Assembly (NCBI GenBank): GCA_003254905.1
Contig: QANU01057563.1
Coordinates: 296,983-360,982, forward strand
DNA length: 64,000 nt
Direction: 5' to 3'
Origin: Nissolia schottii
Taxonomy: Eukaryota > Streptophyta > Magnoliopsida > Fabales > Fabaceae
This document shows, one piece after another, positions 1-10,892 of the stretch. The notes beneath the pieces were generated by a model. It made no database searches, was not told where the DNA came from, and saw only the letters and a list, made by a program, of their open reading frames with translations. Each line of letters begins with the position of its first letter. Positions within the stretch are counted from its first letter, which is position 1. The position numbers were made by a program, and so were the translations under genes.

Positions 1-1020
1 TATAGTAGGTCTACTTAATGAACTACTACATTTTTTCAATGAAATTGTTAAATTGTTTTTTTACCTCAAAATTTTGTGTTACAAATTTCTAGAACTAGAC
101 TAAACAAAATGACATGAAACCTTAGAGGAATAAAAAAACTTGAATTATGTGGAGCTTGGTGTATGGGATATAATCGGGGGTTCGGTAGGTTCATGAAGCG
201 AATGTTTGTCGAATGGTGCTGAAGGGATTGTGGTTATTTTAGAACCTTGCAAAAGCAAACTTTACTTTTTCTTCCATTAAGTGGTCATATATGAAAGAGC
301 TGGTTTTATCAGAAAAATTGGAAAAAGCTTGTTTTTTATAATTCTATTTTTTTCTTAAAATAATCAGAAGTAAAATTTTGGAGCATAACTTGATTATTTT
401 AAAATTATTATGATGTTTTTTTAATCAAAATATTGAATATTATTTAATATAAATATATTTTTTCATGCATTTTCTTTAGGTAATACTATTTTGAAATTAC
501 TTTTAAATTAATACGTTTAAATATAAGTTGTTTTTCACATAGTTGATTACATCAAAAAGCAATTACATTTATAAGCAATTTTTGTTTTGGTTGGCCAAGA
601 AGCATTCATTGTCGACAACAATTAATTTCTCTTTGAGATTTTGAGATCAATTCAACATCTATCCAAATGACTTGGTTGGTTTTATAAGCATTTATTAAGT
701 TTGAAAAGTTCTTTAAAATATCTATAAAAAAAAATACACATCCTTAAAATTAAGTTTGAAATGATTAAATTACTCTTTTTTTTTTTTCCTTATCCCCTTT
801 TCTTGGACAAGATAAGGGCAATTTTGTCATGAAAATAATAATTTGCATTGTTAGAAATTGAATTGTCTATTTTAAGTTAGAGACAAAATGCACATAATTA
901 ATTGATTAGATACATAATACATTAATAGGAAATGAGTAGTGAAGAGAGAAATTCATTTTTCTTGAATAGTATTTATAACAATAACAATTATTATAGTGTA
1001 TTTTTTTTAATATGAAATGA
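1..1020. other. AT-rich upstream region of NMD3
   Basis: No open frame of note. The stretch is A/T-rich and ends at the NMD3 promoter. Around 300-610 there are phrases typical of small inverted-repeat elements, such as a right end reading ggttggccaagaag near 590-603, but I could not delimit an element. Confidence 0.4.
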
Positions 1021-1033
1021 ATTTAGTTAACCA

Positions 1034-1042
1034 AAACCCTAA
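1034..1042 (+). promoter_or_regulatory. Telo-box in the NMD3 promoter or leader
   Basis: The sequence aaaccctaa matches the plant telo-box exactly. It is followed by a (CT)n tract at about 1073-1094. Telo-boxes are known in promoters of plant translation and ribosome-biogenesis genes, which fits the NMD3 gene downstream. A second copy lies in the 5' UTR intron at 1657-1665. That they act here is an inference. Confidence 0.5.
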
Positions 1043-1138
1043 AACTGAGACACTGAATCTTCGAACTTATTTTCTCTCTCTCTCTCTCTCTCTCAACCTC
1101 TCTGACGCCGCCCAGCTTCACCGCTCCTCCACCGTCCG

Positions 1139-1795
1139 GTGAGTTTCTCAAACAGATTATTTTCACTTTCGGCGCTCACAGCTTATATTTGTAGATGTTT
1201 TGTATCTCTGAGCTTCTTTGTTATTCTTTTTCACGCATACATGAAGTTACTATTAGGTTAAAAGCGAAGAGAAAAATTGTGCTTTATACTCATAATTTTG
1301 TACTATTTTTTTTTTGGTTGATTATCGTTGCGTTCCTTTCATCGAATATTTTGTTCCATTTCTTTGTAGTAAATCTGTTCTAGCACTTTGGTACAAATAG
1401 GTTAATTGACCATTTGATTTACCTTTGTTTTGATTAGTCAACTTTTATCTGGATTCTTAAGGGTGCGTTTGTTTCTGCTTTCAAAAAATTGATTTTCGCA
1501 TAGAATTGAATAAAGCTGAAATCTGATTTTTGTGAGGAGCTATTCATTTTTGTAAACTGAAAACAGTTTTCCTTTGATATTTTGGTTATTTGTAAAAATT
1601 TCTCCACATATATGAAAGCTGATTTTTTGTTTTTTGCCAAACAAGCTTAGACATACAAACCCTAAAAGAATATTGTGCTTCTTATCATCTTATTCAAGCT
1701 ATTTCCTGATTCCTCCGTCTCCTCTAACTCTTTTTTTTCTTCCTTTTTTATGAAAAATATTATGTTAACAATCTGATGTTTACCTATTGGAACAG
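1139..1795 (+). other. 5' UTR intron of NMD3
   Basis: The donor gtgagt at 1139 follows a GC-richer leader, and a cag acceptor lies at 1793-1795 (an alternative cag ends at 1800). The intron separates a noncoding first exon from the coding exon. Its interior carries a probable small TIR element at about 1458-1650. Confidence 0.6.
1458..1650. mobile_element. MITE-like element in the NMD3 leader intron
   Basis: The left end reads gggtgcgtttgtttctg and the right end ttgccaaacaagctta. Their reverse complements match imperfectly in the way seen in many small plant TIR elements. No clean target duplication was found, so family and exact ends are uncertain. Confidence 0.4.
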
Positions 1796-1823
1796 GGCAG
1801 TACTGTCTTATTTGCTTCACACC

Positions 1824-3401
1824 ATGTTGGGTCCATCAGGCATGGCAGGAGAAGCTGGTATGTTCAATATTCATCACACAATTGGCAGTGTTTTGTGTTG
1901 CAAATGCGGGATTCCGATGCAACCAAATGCTGCCAATATGTGTGTGAAGTGTCTGAGCTCGGAAAACGATATCACCGAAGGTTTGCTGAAGCGTCTCGAG
2001 CTCAAGCATTGCCCTGAATGCGACAGCTACTTGCAGCCGCCTAGGAATTGGGTCAAGCTACAATTAGAGTCAAAGGAGCTGCTGACGTTTTGCTTGAAGA
2101 AGTTGCAGAAGAATTTAAATTCGAATAGAGTAAGGATGGTACACGCCGAGTTTATTTGGACTGAGCCCCACTCCAAGAGGATAAAAGTCAAGGTCAAGGT
2201 TCAGAAGGAGGTTATGAATGGGGTAATACTTGAGCAGACTTATGCAGTCGAGTATATTCAACGGGAACAAATGTGTGAATCTTGCACTAGGGTGCAGGCT
2301 AACCCTGACCAATGGGTTGCTGCTGTGCAACTCCGGCAACACGTTCCTCACAGGCGTACTTTCTTTTATTTGGAGCAGGTGATTCTGAAGCATGATGCTG
2401 CTGTCAGTGCTATAAGAATCAAAGAGATGGATCAAGGAATTGACTTCTTTTTCTCTAATCGTAGTCATGGTGTTAAATTTGTGGAATTTTTGGGGAAAGT
2501 TGCTCCGGTAAGAAGCCGCAACGATAAGCAACTTGTATCTCATGATCCTAAGAGTAATAACTACAACTACAAATATACATTTTCTGTGGAAATATCCCCC
2601 ATTTGCCGTGAGGATTTAATATGTCTTCCTCCTAAAGTTGCTGTTGGTTTGGGAAATCTTGGCCCCCTTGTGATCTGCACCAAGGTTACCAACAGCATTG
2701 CTTTGCTCGATCCATTTACCCTGAGGCATTGTTTCCTAGATGCCGATCAGTACTGGAGGTCATCCTTCAAATCCTTACTTACTAGCCGACAGCTAGTGGA
2801 ATATATTGTGCTAGATGTGGAGGTTGTTTCTTCTGAAGTCATTGTCGGTGGTACCAAATATGTTTTAGCTGATGCTCAAGTGGCTCGTGTGTCAGATTTT
2901 GGAAAGAATGACACGATATTTTCCATCAAGACTCATCTGGGCCATATTTTAAATCCTGGTGATCATGCTCTTGGTTATGACCTATATGCAGCTAACACTA
3001 ATGACATTGAATTGGACAAGTACAGAGGACTTGTCCTTCCTGATGCAATTTTAGTAAAGAAGAGTTATGAAGAGAAGCGCCAAAAGAGACGCGCGAAGGG
3101 GAAGCCGAAGCCTCGTCCCTTTGATCTTAAAGAGCTTCCCATTGAGATTGATGATAAGCGTAGAGTTGACCAGGAAAAGAGGATTTCAGAATATGAACAG
3201 TTCTTATTGGATCTGGAAGAAAACCCTGATATGAGGTTCAATGTATCATTGTATCGAAATAAAGAATACCAGCCATCAGAGATGGCATCAATGACAGATG
3301 GTGAAGAGCCACCTTCTGTTCCATTTGAGGAGTTGCTGGATGATCTGGAAGATCTTCATCTGACTGAGGTGGAAGATGGAGATGATGATATGGACGAGTG
3401 A
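1824..3401 (+). CDS. NMD3: 60S ribosomal export protein NMD3
   Basis: A 525-residue protein encoded in one uninterrupted exon. NMD3 binds the nascent 60S ribosomal subunit and links it to the CRM1/XPO1 exportin for passage to the cytoplasm. The N-terminal region carries the family's CxxC pairs, seen at C25/C28, C40/C43 and C63/C66 with a further CESC pair near residue 150, consistent with zinc-ribbon folds. A lysine/arginine-rich stretch near residues 410-430 looks like a nuclear localisation signal. The C terminus is acidic with spaced leucines (FEELLDDLEDLHL), as expected for the export signal. The ATG at 1824 was chosen because the frame upstream to 1776 crosses the predicted splice acceptor; the chosen start gives a length close to plant NMD3 proteins. 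The gene looks intact. Confidence 0.95.
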   Translation: MLGPSGMAGEAGMFNIHHTIGSVLCCKCGIPMQPNAANMCVKCLSSENDITEGLLKRLELKHCPECDSYLQPPRNWVKLQLESKELLTFCLKKLQKNLNSNRVRMVHAEFIWTEPHSKRIKVKVKVQKEVMNGVILEQTYAVEYIQREQMCESCTRVQANPDQWVAAVQLRQHVPHRRTFFYLEQVILKHDAAVSAIRIKEMDQGIDFFFSNRSHGVKFVEFLGKVAPVRSRNDKQLVSHDPKSNNYNYKYTFSVEISPICREDLICLPPKVAVGLGNLGPLVICTKVTNSIALLDPFTLRHCFLDADQYWRSSFKSLLTSRQLVEYIVLDVEVVSSEVIVGGTKYVLADAQVARVSDFGKNDTIFSIKTHLGHILNPGDHALGYDLYAANTNDIELDKYRGLVLPDAILVKKSYEEKRQKRRAKGKPKPRPFDLKELPIEIDDKRRVDQEKRISEYEQFLLDLEENPDMRFNVSLYRNKEYQPSEMASMTDGEEPPSVPFEELLDDLEDLHLTEVEDGDDDMDE

Positions 3402-4120
3402 GACAACGCTGCAGCTATCCTCATTTAGAATTTTATGAATCTTGGTTTTTTGTTTTTTGTTTTTTGACGTGGTTATGTAATTTTTTGTGTTCATTTACTT
3501 AAGTACATTCGAAATCTATGTTGATGTTTTGTTTCTGAAAGAATGAGAAGATGATCATTTTGCAGGAGATATTAATAATACTTATAAATAGGTTATTGTT
3601 TTAACATACATTATTATACAATCTTTCAGAGAAAGCAGAAATCTCTTGGGGTGTTGAGTTTGCTTAGCCATTGCTTCTATTATGAGCGGCTGAAATGAGT
3701 TTGATTTCTTCTGTTGTGATGCTTGATGAAGAAAAATGCAAACCAAAATGGAGGTAGTGTTGCTCTCAGTGACACTCACTCTTTTGCTGATTTTGCTATG
3801 TAATCAAAATTTGAAGCAAAGATGATGATGGTAGTGGTTTTGTTGACATGACAACAAACTCAATTACACTGTCTAAGACTAGGAAAAGTGAATGGGTCAC
3901 AAAGAGGTAATAGTGATGAAGTTATTGTCACCCTATCCTAGCATAATTCCTAGATCGTATTCTATGTTTTTGCTGGTACTGCATAAAATTAAGTTTTGGA
4001 TTTTTATCTGTATACCCATTTAACCTTGTAATTATGCTTTTCAATTATCGCAGGAAAGATAATTCCTTTTTTGTGATATTTTTTGCTCCTTATAATGGCT
4101 CTTCTTTGATAGGTAGTGGG
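3402..4120. other. NMD3 3' UTR and intergenic sequence
   Basis: The first 100-150 bases are probably NMD3 3' UTR, with T-rich stretches at 3447-3465. I see no further gene or clear repeat to 4120. Confidence 0.4.
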
Positions 4121-4124
4121 CAGT

Positions 4125-4700
4125 AAAAGAAATGGAATTAAACCCTCCTGAGGAAAAAAGAAGCAAAATCTGATCCTGAGTTTGTGAAGGTGAAAGTGAG
4201 GCTTGACAAACTTGAAGAGGCTGTGAAGGAGATTGTGGTTTTTTGAATCAAAGAAGCAATAAAAAAAGCAACCTAGCCAAAAATCCAGGTAATTGATGGT
4301 GAGAAAAATGAAAAAGAAAAAAACAGAACACTTGAATTCTTCTGCACCTAGTGGCACAAGTAACAGTTCAGAATCAAATAAAGATGTACAAAAAGACATG
4401 TTTTGTGTTAAACCATAAAATTTTCCTTCTAAGACATTGGCAAGGTTAACGAGGTGTCTATTTCCTGATATGCTGCTACTTTGATAAAGGGCAAAAACAT
4501 ACCAACAGTGATACCAAAGTAAAAGTAGAATAATGAGAATATAATAGAACAAACATACAATGTGTTACTACTACTAGCCTTACTATGATGTTGATGCCAA
4601 TTCCATTTTCATATCCTAACTCTATTGAAGATGATGACATACAATCTCCAATTTGAGTATCATATAATATCTTGAGGAACAAGATGCAGTTTTTGCTTCA
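4125..4700 (+). pseudogene. Decayed coding fragment of unknown family
   Basis: Several short stretches read like real protein but do not stay in one frame. From about 4168 the frame gives SDPEFVKVKVRLDKLEEA and continues lysine/glutamate-rich until a stop. From about 4327 another frame gives EHLNSSAPSGTSNSSESNKD. Around 4583-4656 a third stretch gives MPIPFSYPNSIEDDDIQSP. The composition (charged helix, then a Ser/Asn-rich linker) is non-random. Order and strand are consistent, so I infer a broken copy of a host gene, perhaps a retrocopy. I do not recognise the family. There is no intact start or stop. Confidence 0.4.
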
Positions 4701-6560
4701 AAATTTCACAAAACGTTTGCCAAAAAAAGGGATAGATAGCGCCACATGTCCTTTGTATTGGTTCACTAATGTGTTTCTTAGTTGAGAGGCAAAACTAAAG
4801 GTTCTTAATATTTTAATGGAATGAATGGTGAAGACTGAGGTATGCCACCACATGTAAAATAGACAGCACAACCGAAGTGCTACCATTTGGCATGAAAATA
4901 GGCCCCAAATGGACAAAACTATCAGTATCCATGTGTGGAAAAAACATCATAGATCCTGTTGTCCCTTCAACAACATCCCTTGTTAGTGGGAGATTACTAT
5001 GATTATTAACTGTCATAATGAGTAGATTTGTCATAATGGCTAGATTTTCAGTTGCTTTTGCAAAGCAATTCCATCACAATACCTATGTTTCATGATTAAG
5101 ATGAGATTAGTGTAAACATCAGGGTGATATGGACCTACAAATTTGTGGGGTCATCCCTCAGAAAGATGGGCAGAGGCTGCCATGCTCCCTCCCAATTAGG
5201 GAGTGTGATGCACTGAATGATCTAACAGTGAAGATCACAAGGTGTATCGATATACCAAATTACTTCAGATGCGTTGTGATAATTTTTGAATTTAGTCGGA
5301 CTTCGAAAATGGGGTTAATATATTTTGGAATAGATCAAATTGGTTCTAATTTTTTGGATATTGGACAGATAAAATCTAATCGGTTCTGAAATTAAAAAAT
5401 GTGATTAAATGCAATTTAAAAGTGACAATTTTAACTGCATGATGCTAGAGTTAAATGAATTTGTCTAGAGTACGGCATAGATTCAATCTGATCACTTATG
5501 AAATGCATTTCATCAGATTTATGAAGTTTTGTCCCAACCGAAAAACCATTACTTGCGTCAAAGGTGATTTAATATATTATACACCTTATGATCCAAGGAT
5601 TTAGATCACAAGGTGCATCATACGCCTTTGCCTTTAATCAATAATCTTATTTTCTTATGAAATTGATGTGATATCATAGCTGAGTGTCATTTTTATGGCT
5701 GAATTTCACATGGCTTGCCTCACCTACTTCTTGGATCCCAAATAGAGATGGTCTATTCCTCCAACTGCTGGTGGGTCAAAGCAAGGGGTCACTGAGATAA
5801 TCACAAGCATTGAAACTGTGTTCATTTTTTGGTGGACCAATCTTCCATGAGAATTGAAAAATGAAAATTGACATTCACTAGCATCCAAAATTTTGTACAC
5901 ACAAAAATGTGAAGACATATATACCTTGATCCAGATAGTGCCATGTTGACACTATAAGTGCATTGTCAAAATATAACTACACTTCAAACTACATTTCTCA
6001 GTATCTTTATTGTTTGTTTCCTTTGTGAGAAGGGAAATTCAATAACTAGTTAGTATTACAGCTCTCAATTCTTGGAATTTGTAGATTGTTGGACATGCAA
6101 TGGTAGAACAACACATAAACTAAGTGTTTGGCCAAAATATATAATATAATAAAAATTATCAATAGTCAAGTGAATTCAACTCTACCTGCTCTGTTGATTC
6201 TTTCCATGTTATCTAAGTTATAGAACTGGATTATTAGTTTTGGTTGAATCTAAGTTATCTAACACATCACATGCAGACCCTTCATTTTTACCATTTGTCA
6301 AATAAGTTGTTGAATAGCTGAATGCATTGAAGAATTATTTCCTCTGCAGTTAATTGAGAAAGTTTTGCTGCGTTAGTTTTAAATTTTGCCAAAATTCCCT
6401 AGCAACAGAGTTTGTATTCTTTATGCTATTACAAAGCAAAACTTGATGGAAGTCTGAACTTGGGTTTGAAGTCCATGGAGAATTATTATTTATCACAAAC
6501 TTATGCAAACTGATATCAAAACACAACCTCTAGCAAAGTAGTCAAAATGAATTTACAAGC
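4700..6560. other. Intergenic region between the decayed fragment and the zinc-finger gene
   Basis: No convincing gene. The motif gatcacaaggtg occurs at about 5233 and again at about 5605, where it pairs with caccttatgatc to form a short hairpin (about 5582-5617), suggesting remnants of one old element. Short open frames here look like chance. Confidence 0.3.
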
Positions 6561-6868
6561 TGCTAGAACAAAGAGATACATGAAGAGGACAAAATAAGTT
6601 TAAAAAGGATAAAGGTGTAACGAAAGCTCTTAAGCCAATGAGAGAAGACACAATCAAATTGTGGTAAAGTGGATGTTGGAGAAGGAGTTGCTACAAGAAA
6701 TTTTTGTGTGGTGTTAGTGTCACGCTGGATATGTTCTAGAACACACATTGAATGGCATTTCAGCCTCAAACACACCACTCAGAGCTGGAAATGTAATTCT
6801 ATAGACGGTTCCGATGCATATCCAATGTGGCCCTCCAAGATGAGGCAAGAATTTCTCGGAGTTGCTGC

Positions 6869-7702
6869 TTAGAGCTTGAGGGACAAGTCAAGGTTCTGCT
6901 GCAACTTCTCTTGTTTAGACATCAAATGTGTATTATTGACACCACCACCAAGCCAGTAACCTCGAAATCCTTGTGCGACCATCCTTGTAGTTGTAGAAAA
7001 CTTTCCTAGCCTTGGAATGCCACAAGCCAAGGATGATTCGGTTTCTGCCCCACCATTAAAGCCGCTGCTACTGCTGCTGATGATGATAGATGGTGAAAGC
7101 TTCCCAATTGCGGGTTGTGGATGGAAAGGCTGCCTCCTCTGCCACCCATTTGAGCCAAGGGAATGGCACAAACCATTGAAGGGTGTTTGTGTTTGATAAG
7201 AAGGCCCTTTGTTAATCATCATAGAATTATGCACCTGAATCCCAAGTGTTCTGTTATAGGATCCATGATGATGATGTGAAGGCAAAGAAGAAGAAGCTTT
7301 GTAATTGTATCCTCTTCTAGCCAAAGTCCTCTCGCGCTTGTGTGCATTCTGGTGCCCCCCAAGTGCCTGAGAGCTGTAGAACTTCCTCTGGCAGTAGTTG
7401 CACGAGAAAGTCCGGTGCTCCACTTCATCATCATCATTACTATTATTATTGTTGTTGTTATTGTTATTCCCATGGCTTGATTCTGATGAGGAGTTCTCTG
7501 ATGATGAACTTCTGTTTGCGTCGAAACAGTTGAGGAGGTTGAGTTCCTGCTTTGAGCCCTTGCTACAGAGGCTTAGATCGAGCGGAACAAGAGGATGATC
7601 TGAGCCATCATGCGATTGTGTCTGTTCTTCTTCCATTGAAGGCTTTGGAGTCTCAGAACAAAACGAGATGATGTTCAAATTCCTTTGATTTTGAAGGTCC
7701 AT
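6869..7702 (-). CDS. C2H2 zinc-finger transcriptional repressor, ZFP1/3/4/7-like
   Basis: A 277-residue single-exon protein. One C2H2 finger at about residues 99-121 (FSCNYCQRKFYSSQ, then ALGGHQNAHKRER) contains the plant-specific QALGGH motif, with ligands C101, C104, H117 and H121. An N-terminal LDLSL at 41-45 and a C-terminal DLSLKL are EAR-type motifs that in this family recruit TOPLESS-class corepressors, so a nuclear repressor role is inferred. The middle is low-complexity: a serine run, then about nine asparagines. The layout matches Arabidopsis ZFP1/3/4/7-type single-finger proteins. The exact orthologue cannot be set by eye, so no symbol is given. Stop (7 residues past the C-terminal EAR motif core) and start are both clear. 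Confidence 0.88.
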   Translation of the reverse strand: MDLQNQRNLNIISFCSETPKPSMEEEQTQSHDGSDHPLVPLDLSLCSKGSKQELNLLNCFDANRSSSSENSSSESSHGNNNNNNNNNSNDDDEVEHRTFSCNYCQRKFYSSQALGGHQNAHKRERTLARRGYNYKASSSLPSHHHHGSYNRTLGIQVHNSMMINKGPSYQTQTPFNGLCHSLGSNGWQRRQPFHPQPAIGKLSPSIIISSSSSGFNGGAETESSLACGIPRLGKFSTTTRMVAQGFRGYWLGGGVNNTHLMSKQEKLQQNLDLSLKL

Positions 7703-7956
7703 ATGATCTATGGCTAAGGTTTTAACAGCAACAAACCAAAATGATGTTTACAACAATAAATGAATGCTATGTGCTCCTTATGTATAGAATTGGATGGATG
7801 TAGGCACTACTTTACAGTTAAAAGGTCTTAGTATGGCAAGATCTTAAAAATTAAGTCATCCTTCTTTTTTCTAGGGTTTAGAGTTAGATGGAGAAAAATG
7901 TGATGCATACCAGTTTTGATTGCAACTTATCAGGTTCATTTTAAGAATATAATTAC
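7703..7956. other. Upstream region of the zinc-finger gene
   Basis: A presumed leader and promoter for the minus-strand zinc-finger gene. No clear TATA box was identified. Confidence 0.3.
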
Positions 7957-8240
7957 GCAGCGTTTGTTTATTGAGACAAGACAAAAATATTGAGAGACAG
8001 AGACAAAAATTTGTGTATTTTCTATACCTCCGTTTTACTGGGACACGAGAACACAACGTTTCAGAGTAAGATAATGTGTTTTTTTTATAAAAATTCTATT
8101 AAATTAATGCAATAGGAATATTTTAAGTGCAGTGTATTTTCTGTCTTCTCTCTATTAAACCAAACAAGATATAAATATAAATAAGTGTGTCTTGTACACT
8201 GTCACCAAACAGAATACAAGACTAACTTATATGTTTCTGT
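7957..8240. mobile_element. Possible MITE
   Basis: The left end reads gcgtttgtttattgagacaag and the right side has cttgtacactgtcaccaaac, partly complementary. The interior repeats phrases of the type gagacagagacaaaaa found in legume MITEs. Ends and family are uncertain. Confidence 0.3.
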
Positions 8241-8814
8241 CTTTTAATCTTGTCTAAAAAGAATGTCACAGCAAAGTACTAAATAGAAAATGTCAAGGAA
8301 ACCAGACTAAGTACCTATTTGGTTTTACTATTTTGACAAATGAAAAAGTACTTTTTAATGTGAAAGTAAGAAATAAAAATTATTGCTTTCTATAAAACTT
8401 GATGAAAAGATAAATTTCTCGTTTTTGGGGTTAGTACTAAGACTAGTAAAGTTCAATGTTGTAAGAAAGATACTTCTTTACTTTCACTTTTGGACAACCT
8501 TCAACTCTTCAACAAGAATTAAGGGGAAAAAAATATTTTTAGTAGCAGTACCAAATTATTTTTATTAATGATGTATTTAATAGAACAATATTTTCTTAGT
8601 TAAAATTGTACATAATCATTAATATAAAAGAATCAGTGTTATGCGGAGGAAAATTTTGAAAAAAAAATTAATATTACTTTAAATTGTAAATAAAATAGAT
8701 ATTTTAAAACTCTAAATATAAATATAATAAAGAAAGTAGAAAGTTCGTTTTAAACCGATGCCCTAGAAAGAGCATTATAAAGAGACTTTCACTTAAAATA
8801 TTTACTCTCATATG

Positions 8815-9185
8815 TTCCCTTTGTTTGGATAAGAAGAAAAAATAAGAGGAAAGAAAATGAAAAGGAAAAAAAAAAAGAAGAAGATAGTAGTTTCTCTCTT
8901 GTTTGGTTTGATGAAAAGGTGAGAGAAAAAATATATAATAATATGTGAGTTACTTTTTATATAATAGAGAAAAAATGATATCAAGTTAGAACTGTAATGC
9001 ACTGTGTCCATTTTCTCCTCATCTTAGAGAAGAAAACGTTTCTTTTTTTTTGGGATTTATCATAAAGTTTTCTTTCTTGCCTTTTTTTCTTGTTATTCAA
9101 ACAAGAGAAAACTACATTTTCTATCCATTTTTTCCCTCCATTTTCTTTCCTCTTGTTTTTTCAAATTCTTGCATAGAGAGAAAAA
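8815..9185. mobile_element. Imperfect inverted-repeat element, purine/pyrimidine-rich
   Basis: The left arm contains aagaggaaagaaaatg and the right arm cattttctttcctctt, exact reverse complements about 250 bases apart. The flanking tttgtttggataag on the left also resembles the complement of attcaaacaag on the right. This suggests a foldback or MITE-type element; boundaries are approximate. Confidence 0.35.
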
Positions 9186-10746
9186 AATTAATGGGCAAAC
9201 TCTAGAACTATTATATGCAAATACTTTAAAATGGTCGTTATGCTCGTACTGAATACGTATAAGACATATTTATATCCTAATAATATTTTTTAAAAATGTC
9301 ATATTTAATTATGTATCATACTCGTATCGTATCATATTCTCGTTCTTGTACATGTGCATCATACCTCTAGAAGAAATAAACCTATAGAACCTAACAAAAA
9401 TAAAACCTATAAAAACTAAAATCGTCATCACTCATTAGTATTTTGAACTCCACCACCCAACACGTGCTACTTTTACATGTCTCTTTACATTGTTGTTCTT
9501 GGTATCTACCTTTTATGGGTATATTCATATTCATTCATGTCTATAGGTTAATACGACACTCTTAAAATCCAAGATAAGATCAATAGTCCACTTTTTTTGA
9601 ATTTTCATAGTTTATTATTGTAGAATAGACATGTCTTACAAAAAGGTATGGTATTCAAAATTTCTTTAGTCCTCGGTGGTGATATGCAGTATCTTCACAG
9701 AAACTCTGCTGTCCTTGTCCTGCATTATTGTTTGTTTGTTTCATCACTTTATCTTATCATACGAAATAGACTTGTCCACATTGTGTCCAAATTCATTTTT
9801 AGCAAGATAATTGCCATATGCATTTACATTTTACAAGTGTGAAATTTATCACATTTTAGGTATGTATTTAACCAGTGACGCTATATTTAGGATTTGAATT
9901 TATGACCTTCTCTAATTAAAGAGCATTGACTTTAATCATTAAGTCATGGTTTTCACTCTCAAACTATGATACTTAAATACTTTAAGATGATCTCGTACCA
10001 TATCAAATACTCATATTCTTTTAGGTGCATCATAGCTTTCAAGTGGTAGATAGTATTGAGCAAATCTTTTTTCTTACTCGGATATCCTCTAACAATTTAT
10101 CTATATGATTGCTCTGAGCTATTTTAATAACAATTTATGATTAACTACTACCAAAAACTTTCTCACCTGCCCTTCAACCAACCACTACCTGAATTGTGTA
10201 CTTCTCTATGTAGCTCTAGTGAATAATTGATATAAATATGACAACTAAACGTTACAAGTGTTTTCCTTTCATGTGTAATTAATACTTCAAAATAATTGTC
10301 AGCATGCAACAGCCACACAATCACATGAAGTTAAGTTATGAACAGTAAAAATAACAAAGTAATATTATTTGTACATTATTAAAAGTAATACGATAGAATA
10401 CTTGATTTATTAAACACATTACAATTCCTGTTAATAATAAAATTCATAGTATTTGGTCATGTTGTGCAGGAAAAAGGTCTTTAGCATCAAACTTTCTCTC
10501 GTGTTGCATGATGATATCTTTATCAGAGGAGTACATGATGCTTGATTTGATTCAACATGTTTTATATAAGGGTAAATGTTTTACTAGGTACTAACATTTA
10601 ACTTGGTATCCTGTTTGGTCCCTAATATAAAACAAATGTCAATATAGTCTTTGACATTTCTATCGTTGTCATCGTTAATCCTTCTATCTATGTGCTTCGT
10701 GACAAAAGATGAAGTGGCAGTTAACTCTTTGTTTGTCCATAACTCT
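9186..10746. other. Intergenic AT-rich stretch
   Basis: No gene recognised on either strand. Phrases near 10575-10665 (ggtaaatgttttactaggta, tggtccctaata) resemble the ends of small legume TIR elements, but no partner end was found. Confidence 0.3.
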
Positions 10747-10892
10747 TTAAAGTGAGGAATTTATTTTAAAGGATAAAATGAGTAAGTTTCACCCTTAAAT
10801 TAATAAAGTGATCAACAGAACTCATTGACACTTTATTAATTTAAAAGTAAAAATTTTCACTTTACCTTTTAAAGTGAACTCCTCACTTTAAT
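10747..10892. mobile_element. Hairpin MITE, family with ttaaagtgagg ends
   Basis: The left arm starts ttaaagtgaggaatttattt and the right arm ends aagtgaactcctcactttaa. The arms pair over nearly their whole length, with ttaataaagtg and cactttattaa meeting in the middle. A related copy lies at 47942-48088, and a fragment lies next to the 3' end of NIP6-1 at about 24236-24280. Confidence 0.5.

Noticed and set aside
2115-2543. 142-codon minus-strand frame opposite NMD3
   Set aside because: Shadow of NMD3; the plus-strand protein is clearly conserved.
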